This document shows, piece after piece, positions 8,480 to 16,747 of a stretch of DNA of 64,000 bases. The stretch spans positions 1-64,000 of the forward strand of contig CANGVA010000009.1 in assembly GCA_947457395.1 (NCBI GenBank), given 5' to 3'. Positions within the stretch are counted from its first letter, which is position 1. Every line of letters begins with the position of its first letter. A program made the position numbers and the translations under genes. The DNA comes from Bacteroidota bacterium. GTDB lineage: Bacteria > Bacteroidota > Bacteroidia > UKL13-3. The notes beneath the pieces were generated by a model. The model did not search any database. It saw nothing but the letters and a program-made list of their open reading frames with translations, and had not been told where the DNA came from.

Positions 8480-9718
8480 TCACCCTGTTATACTAAATCC
8501 TGCTTGCTGCAGGTGATGCCAGAATTCCGGATATGATTTCTCAACACATAAGCCGTCATCTAGTTTTATATTGTCAAAACAAAGAGAAAGCGGTGCAAAT
8601 GCCATAGCCATTCTGTGGTCTGAATAGGATTGCATATGTAAAGAAGCATGGGTTACTTTATCTGCGTCAGGTAAGATCTCTATTAGATTATTGTTTGAAA
8701 TCTTGGTATGCGCACCTGTTTTACTTAATTCCTTTGTTAATGCATTTAATCTGTCTGATTCTTTTAATGCCAGTGTTTGCAATCCGGTTAGTTTTACGCC
8801 AATTCCTATGCCGCATGCGCTTGCTGCAATGGCAGGAGCAAGATCTGGGTTGTGCAGCAAGTCTAATTCAGCCCCATTCTTTATTCCTGTTTCATTGTTT
8901 TTTGTAAGCCATGCACCTCCGCTATCAAACCGGGTCTCCACGCCAAAATGGTTCTTCATCCACAGATGTATGATTGTATCCCCCTGCAAACTTTCCGGAG
9001 TGAGTCCGTTTAAAAAAAGTTCGCATGAGTTACTTAATGCCGCTATTTCATACCAGTAAGAAGCAGCACTCCAGTCTGCTTCAGGCTTTATTATGCTGCC
9101 TTTTAGCTTTTGTCCTGGTGTAACTATAATGGTATTTTCTTGTTGCACTATATTTACTCCTGCTTGCCTAAGCAATCCTATGGTCATTTGGATATAAGGG
9201 TAGGAGGCAATATGCTCTCCAAGATGTAGGATAAGACCATGTTGTAACAGCGGAGAAATAAGCAACAATGCGGAAGAGAACTGACTGCTTTGAGCAGAAT
9301 CAATGGCAACTTCACCACCATATAATTTGCTTTGTTTGATTTCAACCGGCAAAAATCCTTCCTTTTCTAGATAGCTGATTGTGGCACCCATTGCACGCAG
9401 TGCATCCACCAATGGTTTAATGGGTCTTGATTTCATTCGGCTGCTGCCGGTAATGATTTTATGTTTGCCTGCGGCTGCAAAATAGGCAGTGAGGAATCTT
9501 ACGCAGGTGCCTGCATTTTTTAAATCTACTGTTTTTTCATTGCTGCGTAATGACTCCTGCATCAGCCTCGTATCATCTGCTGAAGACAAAGCAGTAATGC
9601 CAATAGAAGGCTCTATGGCTTGCAGAATGAGTAAACGGTTACAAATGCTTTTTGATAAAGGGAGAGAAATGCTGGCGCTGATATGGCCTTTAGGTCCTTT
9701 AATACAGACTGGTTTCAT
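8480..9718 (-). CDS. aroA: 3-phosphoshikimate 1-carboxyvinyltransferase (EPSP synthase)
   Basis: A 412-residue enzyme adding the enolpyruvyl group of PEP to shikimate 3-phosphate. Visible motifs are LPLSKSICNRLLILQA at the N-terminus (substrate-binding Lys and Ser), NAGTCVRFLTAYFA, and LKESDRLNAL. The C-terminal SDHRMAMAFAPL is also typical. The GT(C/A)xR segment reads NAGTCVRF rather than the common NAGTAMR, as often seen in Bacteroidota. Its start codon overlaps the aroB stop by 4 bases (translational coupling), and aroC follows. Confidence 0.97.
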   Translation of the reverse strand: MKPVCIKGPKGHISASISLPLSKSICNRLLILQAIEPSIGITALSSADDTRLMQESLRSNEKTVDLKNAGTCVRFLTAYFAAAGKHKIITGSSRMKSRPIKPLVDALRAMGATISYLEKEGFLPVEIKQSKLYGGEVAIDSAQSSQFSSALLLISPLLQHGLILHLGEHIASYPYIQMTIGLLRQAGVNIVQQENTIIVTPGQKLKGSIIKPEADWSAASYWYEIAALSNSCELFLNGLTPESLQGDTIIHLWMKNHFGVETRFDSGGAWLTKNNETGIKNGAELDLLHNPDLAPAIAASACGIGIGVKLTGLQTLALKESDRLNALTKELSKTGAHTKISNNNLIEILPDADKVTHASLHMQSYSDHRMAMAFAPLSLCFDNIKLDDGLCVEKSYPEFWHHLQQAGFSITG

Positions 9719-10773
9719 AGGCTATCATAATAGTTCAGCGCTGCAGTTATCTGCGATTCAGAGCAGGTGAAATTAATCCCTGCTTTGCCTATTTTTTTAA
9801 TCAGTGTAAAATTAATGGCATCATCTACATTTTTCTTATCCTGTTTCATATACCTGATAATTTCAGGAGAGAGTATGCTGCGAAAGGAGTATCTGGGGAA
9901 ATAGTTGATAATAACCTCTGAAATTTGCCTGAGTTCTTTATTGGTAAGATTTAATTTAGCTTTTGAAAGAAATGCTTCAGCTACCATACCAATGGCAACG
10001 GCCTCACCATGCTTTAAAGGTTTTTTATCATTTTTAAGTGAGTATGCCTCAATGGCATGACCAATGGTATGACCAAAGTTTAAAATTTTTCTCAACGATT
10101 TTTCATCCGGATCTTTTTTTACTACCTGCATTTTTAGCTTAATTGATCCATTAATGAGTGGCGCTATTTTGTTTATCTCCCAAGGAGAAATGCTGATGAG
10201 TTTTTGCCAGTATGCTGCATCCAGTATCAAACCGTGCTTAAGCATTTCCGCATAGCCATTTAATAAATCCTCTTTAGGTAGTGTTTTTAAAAAGTCAGGG
10301 TTAATAAATACCATAGATGGTTGTTTAATGGTACCTATTACATTTTTAATACCGTTAAGGTCAATGGCATTTTTGCCTCCAATTGCTGCATCCACCATAC
10401 CCAGCAACGTGGTTGGTATATTAATAAAGTCAATTCCACGCTTGTAGGTTGATGCGCAGAAACCGCCTATATCTCCAATCACCCCTCCGCCTAAGTTAAT
10501 CAATACCGCTTTCTTATCGGCTTCTTCTTGTTGCAAACGGCTCCATATTTTTTCAGCCGTTTGAAGGGTTTTGTTTTGCTCACCACTTGTGATGGTGATT
10601 AATCTGATATCAAAGAGGTATTTATTAAGCAGCGGCAGGCAGTATTTTTCTGTTTGCTCATCAGCCAGCACAAAAACCTTTGTGTAAGATTTTTCAATAA
10701 TAGTTTCCAGCAAGATGTCGAAAACATCATTCCCGGAATAAATACTGAAATCTTTGAAGTGGTATTCTTTCAA
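9715..10773 (-). CDS. aroB: 3-dehydroquinate synthase
   Basis: This enzyme converts DAHP to 3-dehydroquinate using NAD and a metal. It shows GGGVIGDIGGFCASTYKRGI, PTTLLGMVDAAIGGK and NFGHTIGHAIE with HGEAVAIGM, the metal-binding region. The ORF track extends it to 10956, antisense over the start of proline dehydrogenase. The first 61 residues of that version look unlike AroB and cross a promoter-like sequence. TTG at 10773 (KEYHFKDFSIYSG follows) gives 352 residues, the normal family length, and removes the overlap. The start is inferred. First gene of the aro operon; 4-base overlap with aroA. Confidence 0.93.
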   Translation of the reverse strand: MKEYHFKDFSIYSGNDVFDILLETIIEKSYTKVFVLADEQTEKYCLPLLNKYLFDIRLITITSGEQNKTLQTAEKIWSRLQQEEADKKAVLINLGGGVIGDIGGFCASTYKRGIDFINIPTTLLGMVDAAIGGKNAIDLNGIKNVIGTIKQPSMVFINPDFLKTLPKEDLLNGYAEMLKHGLILDAAYWQKLISISPWEINKIAPLINGSIKLKMQVVKKDPDEKSLRKILNFGHTIGHAIEAYSLKNDKKPLKHGEAVAIGMVAEAFLSKAKLNLTNKELRQISEVIINYFPRYSFRSILSPEIIRYMKQDKKNVDDAINFTLIKKIGKAGINFTCSESQITAALNYYDSL

Positions 10774-10792
10774 AATCTTACTTTTGCCCGAA

Positions 10793-10824
10793 CAAATTTG
10801 AGTTTTTACAGTTAATAACACAAA
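10793..10824 (-). promoter_or_regulatory. Putative aroBAC promoter
   Basis: On the minus strand, TTTG (10824-10821), 20 bases, then CAAATTTG (10800-10793), one mismatch from TAnnTTTG. It sits 20 bases upstream of the proposed TTG start of aroB, inside the 64-base divergent gap with proline dehydrogenase. Confidence 0.45.
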
Positions 10825-10837
10825 TATTAAAAAGCGC

Positions 10838-12040
10838 GTGGCCGAATCTATAACACAAACTATATCGCCAAACATCTCCTTTAGCAATACAGAGATTGCG
10901 TTTCGCTCAAGATCTGATGCAGATTTGCGCAGGTCATACATGCTGTTTAAGGCCATAGGCTATAACTGGCTTGTAAATGCAGGCCCTGCGTTGGTTAAAA
11001 CAGCATTTATACTTCGCCTGCCCATAAAAGGATTGGTAAAGGCAACTGTATTTAAACAATTTTGTGGTGGAGAGAGTATGCATGATTGTGATGCCACCAT
11101 GAAACAACTGTTTGATTATGGCATTGGTTCTATTCTCGATTATTCCGTAGAAGGGAAAGAAGCAGAGCAGGAGTTTGACCACACCATGGAAGAAACCATT
11201 GCTACCGTTCAAAAGGCTAAAGGCAACAAACAAATTCCATTTTGTGTGTTCAAAGTTACCGGATTAGCCCGTTTTGATTTATTAGCGAAAGTCAATGCCG
11301 GCCAATCTTTAACCCATGAAGAAAAAGCTGAGTTTTCAAAAGTGGAGCAACGGATAGAACGCATTTGCAAAACAGCATTTGATAACCAGGTGCGCATTTT
11401 TATTGATGCGGAAGAAAGCTGGATACAAGATGCCATTGATGGGCTGGCTGCACAGATGATGCAAAAATTTAATGTAAGCCGTGCAATTGTTTTTAATACC
11501 ATACAATTGTATAGACACGACAGGCTGGCCTATCTCAAAAAGAGTTACGAACATGCTAGGCACCAAGGCTATTACTATGGTGTGAAACTGGTAAGAGGGG
11601 CATATATGGAAAAGGAAAGGGAGCGTGCAACCAAAATGGGTTACACAAGTCCTATTCAACCCGATAAGGCGGCAAGCGACTGGGATTATGATGAGGCTTT
11701 AAAATTTTGCACAGAACATATTGATTTTATGAGCCTGTGTGCGGGTTCGCATAATGAAAACAGTAGCCAGTTACTGGTGCAGTTAATGGCCCAGAAAGGC
11801 TTGGCCAATAATGATGAGCGGGTATATTTCTCTCAACTATTTGGTATGAGTGACCATATCAGTTATAACCTTTCTGCAGCCGGTTATAATGTGGCAAAAT
11901 ATTTACCATATGGCCCGGTAGCAGCGGTATTACCTTACCTCATTAGAAGAGCTCAGGAGAATACTTCGGCTAAAGGGCAGGCCGGGCGTGAGCTCACACT
12001 GATAACAAATGAATTAAGGAGGCGTAGGCTAAAACAGTAA
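10838..12040 (+). CDS. Proline dehydrogenase (monofunctional)
   Basis: A 400-residue FAD enzyme oxidising proline to pyrroline-5-carboxylate. Family motifs are visible: FIDAEESWIQDAIDGLA, VKLVRGAYMEKER (FAD and substrate site) and the C-terminal PYLIRRAQEN with the paired Arg that bind the proline carboxylate. It has no P5C dehydrogenase or DNA-binding domain, so it is not a full PutA. The GTG start at 10838 is required because residues 12-40 (ISFSNTEIAF ... MLFKAIGY) belong to the conserved N-terminus and no ATG lies upstream in frame. It diverges from aroB. Confidence 0.95.
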   Translation: MAESITQTISPNISFSNTEIAFRSRSDADLRRSYMLFKAIGYNWLVNAGPALVKTAFILRLPIKGLVKATVFKQFCGGESMHDCDATMKQLFDYGIGSILDYSVEGKEAEQEFDHTMEETIATVQKAKGNKQIPFCVFKVTGLARFDLLAKVNAGQSLTHEEKAEFSKVEQRIERICKTAFDNQVRIFIDAEESWIQDAIDGLAAQMMQKFNVSRAIVFNTIQLYRHDRLAYLKKSYEHARHQGYYYGVKLVRGAYMEKERERATKMGYTSPIQPDKAASDWDYDEALKFCTEHIDFMSLCAGSHNENSSQLLVQLMAQKGLANNDERVYFSQLFGMSDHISYNLSAAGYNVAKYLPYGPVAAVLPYLIRRAQENTSAKGQAGRELTLITNELRRRRLKQ

Positions 12041-12085
12041 CCGATAAATGGTTAATGTTACCTATAAACAAGTGTTTATCATGTA

Positions 12086-12101
12086 ATTTTCTTGTGAAAC
12101 G
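12086..12101. promoter_or_regulatory. Degenerate parS-like site A (11 of 16)
   Basis: ATTTTCTTGTGAAACG agrees with the parS consensus TGTTTCACGTGAAACA at 11 of 16 positions, including a full GTGAAAC half. It is low-confidence because functional parS sites are usually near-perfect. Confidence 0.25.
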
Positions 12102-12119
12102 CGCACCCGTTGTGGTAGA

Positions 12120-12135
12120 TGTTTCACGTCAAGGG
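12120..12135. promoter_or_regulatory. Degenerate parS-like site B (12 of 16)
   Basis: TGTTTCACGTCAAGGG matches the first ten bases of parS exactly and 12 of 16 overall. It lies 167 bases upstream of parA, where ParB autoregulatory or nucleation sites are plausible. Confidence 0.35.
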
Positions 12136-12301
12136 GAATCTATTATACATTGCTTAAGTGACTAATCAGCAAGCTTTAAAGTAATCAACACCCCTGTTGA
12201 TATAGCGTGTACAAGTACCCGATTCTGTTCCATTTATTTGAAGGAGTTAAGAAAACAAACAATGCAGGCTATGGCTTTGCTGTAGCATTTTAAAGTAAAA
12301 C

Positions 12302-13102
12302 ATGGGAAAAATTATTTCTATCGTAAATCAAAAAGGCGGTGTAGGCAAAACCACCACTGCCATTAATCTGGCAGCCAGTTTGGCTGTGCTGGAGTATAAA
12401 ACACTGGTAGTAGATGCAGATCCGCAGGCCAATACCACATCAGGACTAGGGTTTGATCCTAAGAATGTAAAAATTGGTTTGTATGAGGTAATGATTAACG
12501 ATGCACTTGCCAAAGATGTTATTTTTAAAACTGAGTTTGAGTTTATGGATGTGCTACCTTCAAACATCGACTTGGTTGGTGCCGAAATTGAACTCATTAA
12601 TATTCCCAACCGTGAACGTATCATGAAGGGGGCTATGGAAAAAATTAAGAAAAATTATGATTTCATTATCATTGACTGCTCACCTTCTTTAGGATTGATT
12701 ACTACCAATGCACTTACAGCAAGTGATTCTGTTATCATTCCTGTGCAATGCGAGTATTTTGCTCTGGAGGGTTTGGGTAAATTGCTCAACACAATTAAAA
12801 TTGTTCAATCAAGCCTTAACCCTGAGTTGCAAATAGAAGGACTGCTACTAACCATGTATGATATGCGCCTTCGCCTGAGCAATCAGGTGGTTGAAGAAGT
12901 GAAAATGCATTTTCAACAGCTGGTGTTCGATACCATTATCCAGCGTAATACACGCCTGAGTGAAGCACCGAGCTTTGGTAAACCAGTTATTGCACATGAT
13001 GCCGAGTGCAAGGGTACCATCAATTATCTTAATTTAGCCAAGGAGCTTCTTCAAAAGAACGGTATGACCAAACTAAACCAATTTGAACCACAAACCATTT
13101 AA
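12302..13102 (+). CDS. parA: ParA/Soj chromosome-partitioning ATPase
   Basis: A 266-residue deviant Walker-A ATPase that forms an ATP-dependent DNA-bound gradient to move ParB-parS complexes. The P-loop KGGVGKTTTAINLAASLA is at residues 10-27; Walker A' VVDADPQAN and Walker B IIIDCSPSLG follow. Its short N-terminus lacks the HTH of plasmid type Ia ParA, so it is the chromosomal Soj type. parB follows after a 5-base gap. Chromosomal parAB loci often lie near the replication origin, but no dnaA, gidA or origin is visible here. Confidence 0.97.
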   Translation: MGKIISIVNQKGGVGKTTTAINLAASLAVLEYKTLVVDADPQANTTSGLGFDPKNVKIGLYEVMINDALAKDVIFKTEFEFMDVLPSNIDLVGAEIELINIPNRERIMKGAMEKIKKNYDFIIIDCSPSLGLITTNALTASDSVIIPVQCEYFALEGLGKLLNTIKIVQSSLNPELQIEGLLLTMYDMRLRLSNQVVEEVKMHFQQLVFDTIIQRNTRLSEAPSFGKPVIAHDAECKGTINYLNLAKELLQKNGMTKLNQFEPQTI

Positions 13103-13107
13103 CCGCT

Positions 13108-13998
13108 ATGAACATTAAAAGAAATGCCTTGGGCAGGGGCTTGAGTGCCCTTTTGCAAGATGCAACTACCGATATAACTACCACAACAGGTGATACTGCG
13201 CCAGTTAATGCAGTAAGCGAAATTTTAATCAGCCAGATCCAGGCCAATCCTTTCCAGCCAAGAACAGAATTTGAAGAGGAGGCACTGAATGAGCTTGCCG
13301 AGTCTATCAGGATTCACGGGGTAATTCAGCCTATAACGGTTAGAAAAATGGGCTATGATTCCTATCAAATTATTTCCGGTGAACGCAGAACACGTGCATC
13401 CCTGCTGGCCGGTCTGAGTAAAATTCCTGCTTATGTGCGCGTAGCAAATGATCAGGAAATGCTTGAAATGGCATTGATTGAAAACATTCAGCGCGAGGAA
13501 CTGAATCCCATTGAAATTGCTTTAAGTTATAAGCGGCTTATAGATGAGTGCAGTTTAAAACAGGAAGATGTGGCTGAACGTGTAAGTAAGAACAGAACTA
13601 CGGTCAGTAATTTTCTTCGCCTGCTTAAGCTGCCTGATAATATTCAGTTGGCCTTGAAAGAAGGTAAAATTACCATGGGCCATGCACGTGCCATTATTAG
13701 TTTGGACGATCCGCAAAAACAACAAGGAGTGTTTGAGTATATGCTTAATCATGACTTAAGTGTGCGTGATGTGGAAGGATTGGTAAGACACGCCAATGGC
13801 GAATCTGATAAGAAAAAGTTTCCGCTCATCCAGAAGAAAGCGGCTAAAAGCACCTTATTTCTTGATTTTCAAAAATCATTGAGTAAAAAACTTGATGCTA
13901 AAATCTCCATTAAGGCAGATGATAAAGGCAGAGGCGCGATTAAGATTCCTTTTCGCTCCCAGGCTGATTTGGAGAGAATTCTTCATTTACTTGACTAA
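13108..13998 (+). CDS. parB: ParB/Spo0J parS-binding CTPase
   Basis: A 296-residue partition protein. The N-terminal ParB/Srx CTPase domain contains ANPFQPRTEFEEEAL and the C-box motif SGERRTRASLLAG. The central HTH (LKQEDVAERVSKNRTTVSNFLRLLKLP) binds parS; the C-terminal 60 residues should dimerise. Length and order are typical for chromosomal ParB. It is transcribed with parA and followed directly by a strong terminator, so the operon probably contains only these two genes. Confidence 0.97.
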   Translation: MNIKRNALGRGLSALLQDATTDITTTTGDTAPVNAVSEILISQIQANPFQPRTEFEEEALNELAESIRIHGVIQPITVRKMGYDSYQIISGERRTRASLLAGLSKIPAYVRVANDQEMLEMALIENIQREELNPIEIALSYKRLIDECSLKQEDVAERVSKNRTTVSNFLRLLKLPDNIQLALKEGKITMGHARAIISLDDPQKQQGVFEYMLNHDLSVRDVEGLVRHANGESDKKKFPLIQKKAAKSTLFLDFQKSLSKKLDAKISIKADDKGRGAIKIPFRSQADLERILHLLD

Positions 13999-14012
13999 TC
14001 TCATCCTTGTAG

Positions 14013-14034
14013 CGCGGCTTAGGCCGCGTTTTTT
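14013..14034 (+). terminator. Intrinsic terminator of parAB
   Basis: CGCGGC-TTAG-GCCGCG, a perfect 6-bp GC-only stem with a 4-base loop, is followed at once by six T (14029-14034). It lies 15 bases after the parB stop, inside the over-extended start of the next ORF in the track. Confidence 0.9.
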
Positions 14035-14051
14035 ATACCCTCTGTTTTCCT

Positions 14052-14059
14052 TACATTTG
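14052..14059 (+). promoter_or_regulatory. -7 promoter box for the DUF5683 gene
   Basis: TACATTTG fits TAnnTTTG exactly. Only a T-run, not TTTG, lies at the -33 position. It sits between the parAB terminator and TTG 14075. Confidence 0.45.
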
Positions 14060-14074
14060 TACGTTCACTCGTTT

Positions 14075-14635
14075 TTGAAATATCTGTTTATCATATTGTT
14101 TGTGTTTATTCAGTTGGTTTGCAATGCCCAAACCGACTCAGTTGGTGTTATAAAATCGGACGCAACTATAAAGCCTAAAAAACATTCACCTAAAACAGCT
14201 ACTCTGCTTTCATTGGCCTTACCCGGTGCAGGCCAGATTTATAATAAAAAGAACTGGTGGTGGAAAGTGCCGGTTATTTATGGTGGTGGCATTGCACTTG
14301 CTTATGGAGTGGGGTTTTATAATAGAAATTATAATGATTTCAGAGCGGCCTATAAATATCGCATAGAAAATAATGTAGACCAGAATGGTGACCCTAAGTT
14401 TGATCGCTATCAGACGCCAACCTTACTTGCAATCAGGGAAAGCTACCGGGAGTCGCGAGACCTGTTTGCCATCTATATGGTGGCCTTGTATGCCCTGCAG
14501 GTTGTGGATGCTGCTGTTGAAGCACATTTTTTTGATTTTAATGTCACGGATGACTTATCTTTGAACATACAACCATCCATGAATCCGGGACCATATGGGT
14601 GGGCAGGAGTTCAATTTAACCTTAAATTAAAATAA
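14075..14635 (+). CDS. DUF5683-type membrane protein
   Basis: The ORF track starts at 13892, which would overlap parB by 107 bases and cross its terminator. TTG at 14075 gives KYLFIILFVFIQLVCNAQ, a signal peptide, after a TACATTTG promoter box. The resulting 186-residue protein carries the DUF5683 pattern: TATLLSLALPGAGQIYNKKNWWWK, a glycine-rich membrane segment (YGGGIALAYGVGFY) and a second hydrophobic segment near residue 145. The family is widespread in Bacteroidota, of unknown function and predicted to be in the envelope. dapB begins 2 bases later. Confidence 0.8.
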   Translation: MKYLFIILFVFIQLVCNAQTDSVGVIKSDATIKPKKHSPKTATLLSLALPGAGQIYNKKNWWWKVPVIYGGGIALAYGVGFYNRNYNDFRAAYKYRIENNVDQNGDPKFDRYQTPTLLAIRESYRESRDLFAIYMVALYALQVVDAAVEAHFFDFNVTDDLSLNIQPSMNPGPYGWAGVQFNLKLK

Positions 14636-14637
14636 CA

Positions 14638-15381
14638 TTGAAAATTGCATTACTGGGTTATGGTAAAATGGGCAAAGCCATAGAGAAAATTGCTTTGGCA
14701 AAGAACCATGAAATTGTTTACAAGGTAAATCTGGAGAATGCAATGAACTTTATGCCCATCAGCCTGCAAAATGTAGATGTGGCAATTGATTTCAGCATGC
14801 CTTCTGCTGCGGTTGACAATATATTAAAGTGTTTTGAAGCTCATGTGCCCATTATTGTGGGAACTACCGGTTGGTATGATCAGTTTGATGAGATTAAGGC
14901 CAAATGCCTGAGTGAAGGCCAATCAATGGTATATAGCACCAATTTTAGCATAGGTGTAAACATCTTTTATAAGATAAATAAAATCCTGGCAAAGATGATG
15001 AACAATCATCCTGATTATGATGTGATGATTGAAGAGATTCATCATACAGAGAAAAAAGACCATCCCAGCGGTACGGCCATTTCCCTTGCCAAACAAATTA
15101 TCGAAGAAAATAAAAACAAGACGGAGTTTAAAGGCCGGTTGTTATTTAATGAAAACATGCCGGCTCAAAGCATTAAGCCGAATGAATTATTGATTGAGTC
15201 AAAGCGCCTGGGTGATGTAACCGGTGATCATAGCGTAAAGTATGAGTCACTTATTGATGAAATATCTATTACACACAAGGCTAAGTCAAGGTATGGATTT
15301 GCCAAAGGTGCATTGCTGGCAGCCGAATGGATTCAGACCAAAAAAGGTATCTATACCATGGAGGATATCTTGAATCTTTAG
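14638..15381 (+). CDS. dapB: 4-hydroxy-tetrahydrodipicolinate reductase
   Basis: A 247-residue NAD(P)H enzyme of the diaminopimelate/lysine pathway. The N-terminal Rossmann motif reads KIALLGYGKMGKAIE. The catalytic region HHTEKKDHPSGTAISLAK contains the conserved His and Lys, and the C-terminus is typical. Translation starts with TTG at 14638; no ATG lies upstream, and the Rossmann strand begins at the second codon, so the TTG is required. The gene sits 2 bases after the DUF5683 stop, so coupling to it is likely. dapF lies elsewhere in this window. Confidence 0.96.
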   Translation: MKIALLGYGKMGKAIEKIALAKNHEIVYKVNLENAMNFMPISLQNVDVAIDFSMPSAAVDNILKCFEAHVPIIVGTTGWYDQFDEIKAKCLSEGQSMVYSTNFSIGVNIFYKINKILAKMMNNHPDYDVMIEEIHHTEKKDHPSGTAISLAKQIIEENKNKTEFKGRLLFNENMPAQSIKPNELLIESKRLGDVTGDHSVKYESLIDEISITHKAKSRYGFAKGALLAAEWIQTKKGIYTMEDILNL

Positions 15382-15463
15382 TTTATCAGCTATTGCTACC
15401 TTTTATCATAATTATTTCAGGTAAAATTAAGTTAAGCCGTTATCATATCAGAACGTATTATTT

Positions 15464-16747
15464 ATGACAGACCAAACAAACACCGGAAACCCAATAACCA
15501 GATTTATTCAGCAACTGAGCAAACGTCAGAAAACTAATTTCTGGCTTATGAGTGGTATCAACCTGTTCTTTTTGCTGGTGATGATCATCTTTGCAGGTGC
15601 AGGTATAATTACAGCCATAGGTTTATGGACCATCATTCAGGTGCTTATTGTTGGTTATTATATTTTTATTAACCGCTATGAGCGAAAATCAAAAACCAGA
15701 GAATGGATAGATGCACTTGCGTTTGCAGTAGTGGCAGCAACCATCATCAGAACTTTTTTTATAGAGGCGTATACCATCCCAACTCCATCTATGGAGAAAT
15801 CATTGCTGGTAGGCGATTTTCTATTTGTAAGTAAGGTTAATTATGGGGCAAGGGCTCCAATGACTCCTGTTTCCATGCCATTTGCACATAATACGCTTCC
15901 GGTGGTTCAGGCAAAATCCTATCTGGATTGGTTTAGCATGCCTTACCTGCGTTTTCCGGGATTTCAGAAAATTAAAAATAATGATGTGGTGGTGTTTAAT
16001 TACCCTTTTGAAGATGGCCGACCCGTTGACAAAAAGGAGAATTATATTAAACGTTGTCTAGCCATTTCAGGTGATTCCATAAAAATCATTAATCAGCAGG
16101 TTTTTGTAAACAATAAGGCAGTTGATAACCCTCCTAAGATGCAGTTTAAATATTATGTAAAGTTAAATGGACCGGGCTTAGATTTTAAAACCTTAAAGAA
16201 ATTAGATATAGCTTTAACCGATATACAGCAACTTTCCAATAATGGCGATTTAAACTTTGATTTAACCGCGGATGCCAAAAAAGGTCTTGCTGCAAAATCT
16301 TACGTGGCTGCTATTGATTCTACCTTACAGCCTGCAGGTGTATTTGTAGATTATATTTTTCCTTATAGGAAAGAACTCTCGTGGAACGTAGATAATTTTG
16401 GGCCGCTTTATGTACCAAAGGCAGGGGATGAGCTAAAACTGGATAGTATTAATTATTGGATGTATGAACGTGCCATTAAGGTGTATGAGAACAATCCTGA
16501 TTTTACCATGATTGATGGTAAATTTTATCTGGGTGGTAAAGAAATTAAAACTTATACATTTAAGCAGAACTATTACTTTATGATGGGAGATAACCGTCAT
16601 AATTCAGCCGATTCACGTTTCTGGGGTTTTGTGCCTGAAGATCATATTGTAGGTAAGGCACTGTTTATCTGGCTTAGTTTAGATCCCAATCCGGAAAATA
16701 TTTTCAGCAAGGTTAGATGGAAGCGACTGTTTCGCGGTATTCATTAA
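15464..16747 (+). CDS. lepB: Signal peptidase I, long Bacteroidota form
   Basis: A 427-residue membrane protease removing Sec signal peptides. Three hydrophobic segments precede the catalytic domain. The Ser-95-like nucleophile lies in YTIPTPSMEKSLLVGDF, the general-base Lys in NYIKRCLAISGDS, and box E in MMGDNRHNSADSRFWGFVPEDH. About 130 residues are inserted between the Lys box and box E, making the protein longer than E. coli LepB; such insertions are usual in Bacteroidota. It follows dapB by 82 bases and overlaps the convergent asparaginase gene by 4 bases at the stops. Confidence 0.95.
   Translation: MTDQTNTGNPITRFIQQLSKRQKTNFWLMSGINLFFLLVMIIFAGAGIITAIGLWTIIQVLIVGYYIFINRYERKSKTREWIDALAFAVVAATIIRTFFIEAYTIPTPSMEKSLLVGDFLFVSKVNYGARAPMTPVSMPFAHNTLPVVQAKSYLDWFSMPYLRFPGFQKIKNNDVVVFNYPFEDGRPVDKKENYIKRCLAISGDSIKIINQQVFVNNKAVDNPPKMQFKYYVKLNGPGLDFKTLKKLDIALTDIQQLSNNGDLNFDLTADAKKGLAAKSYVAAIDSTLQPAGVFVDYIFPYRKELSWNVDNFGPLYVPKAGDELKLDSINYWMYERAIKVYENNPDFTMIDGKFYLGGKEIKTYTFKQNYYFMMGDNRHNSADSRFWGFVPEDHIVGKALFIWLSLDPNPENIFSKVRWKRLFRGIH

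Larger units (their letters stand above)
12041..12301. other. 261-bp gap before parA with three inverted repeats
   Basis: This is one of the longest non-coding stretches in the window. It contains ATAAACA-AG-TGTTTAT (12064-12079), CTTGTGAAAC ... GTTTCACGTCAAG (12091-12133, arms differing by a 3-base insertion) and ATCAACA-CCCC-TGTTGAT (12184-12201). I see no ORF, tRNA or clear promoter box. The middle element contains parS-like half-sites. Confidence 0.7.

Noticed and set aside
12302-13998. Plasmid-type or mobile-element ParAB
   Set aside because: ParA is the short Soj type, ParB is the chromosomal form, and no mobility genes are nearby.
13892-14074. N-terminal extension of the DUF5683 ORF
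   Set aside because: It overlaps parB and its intrinsic terminator; the signal peptide starts at 14075.
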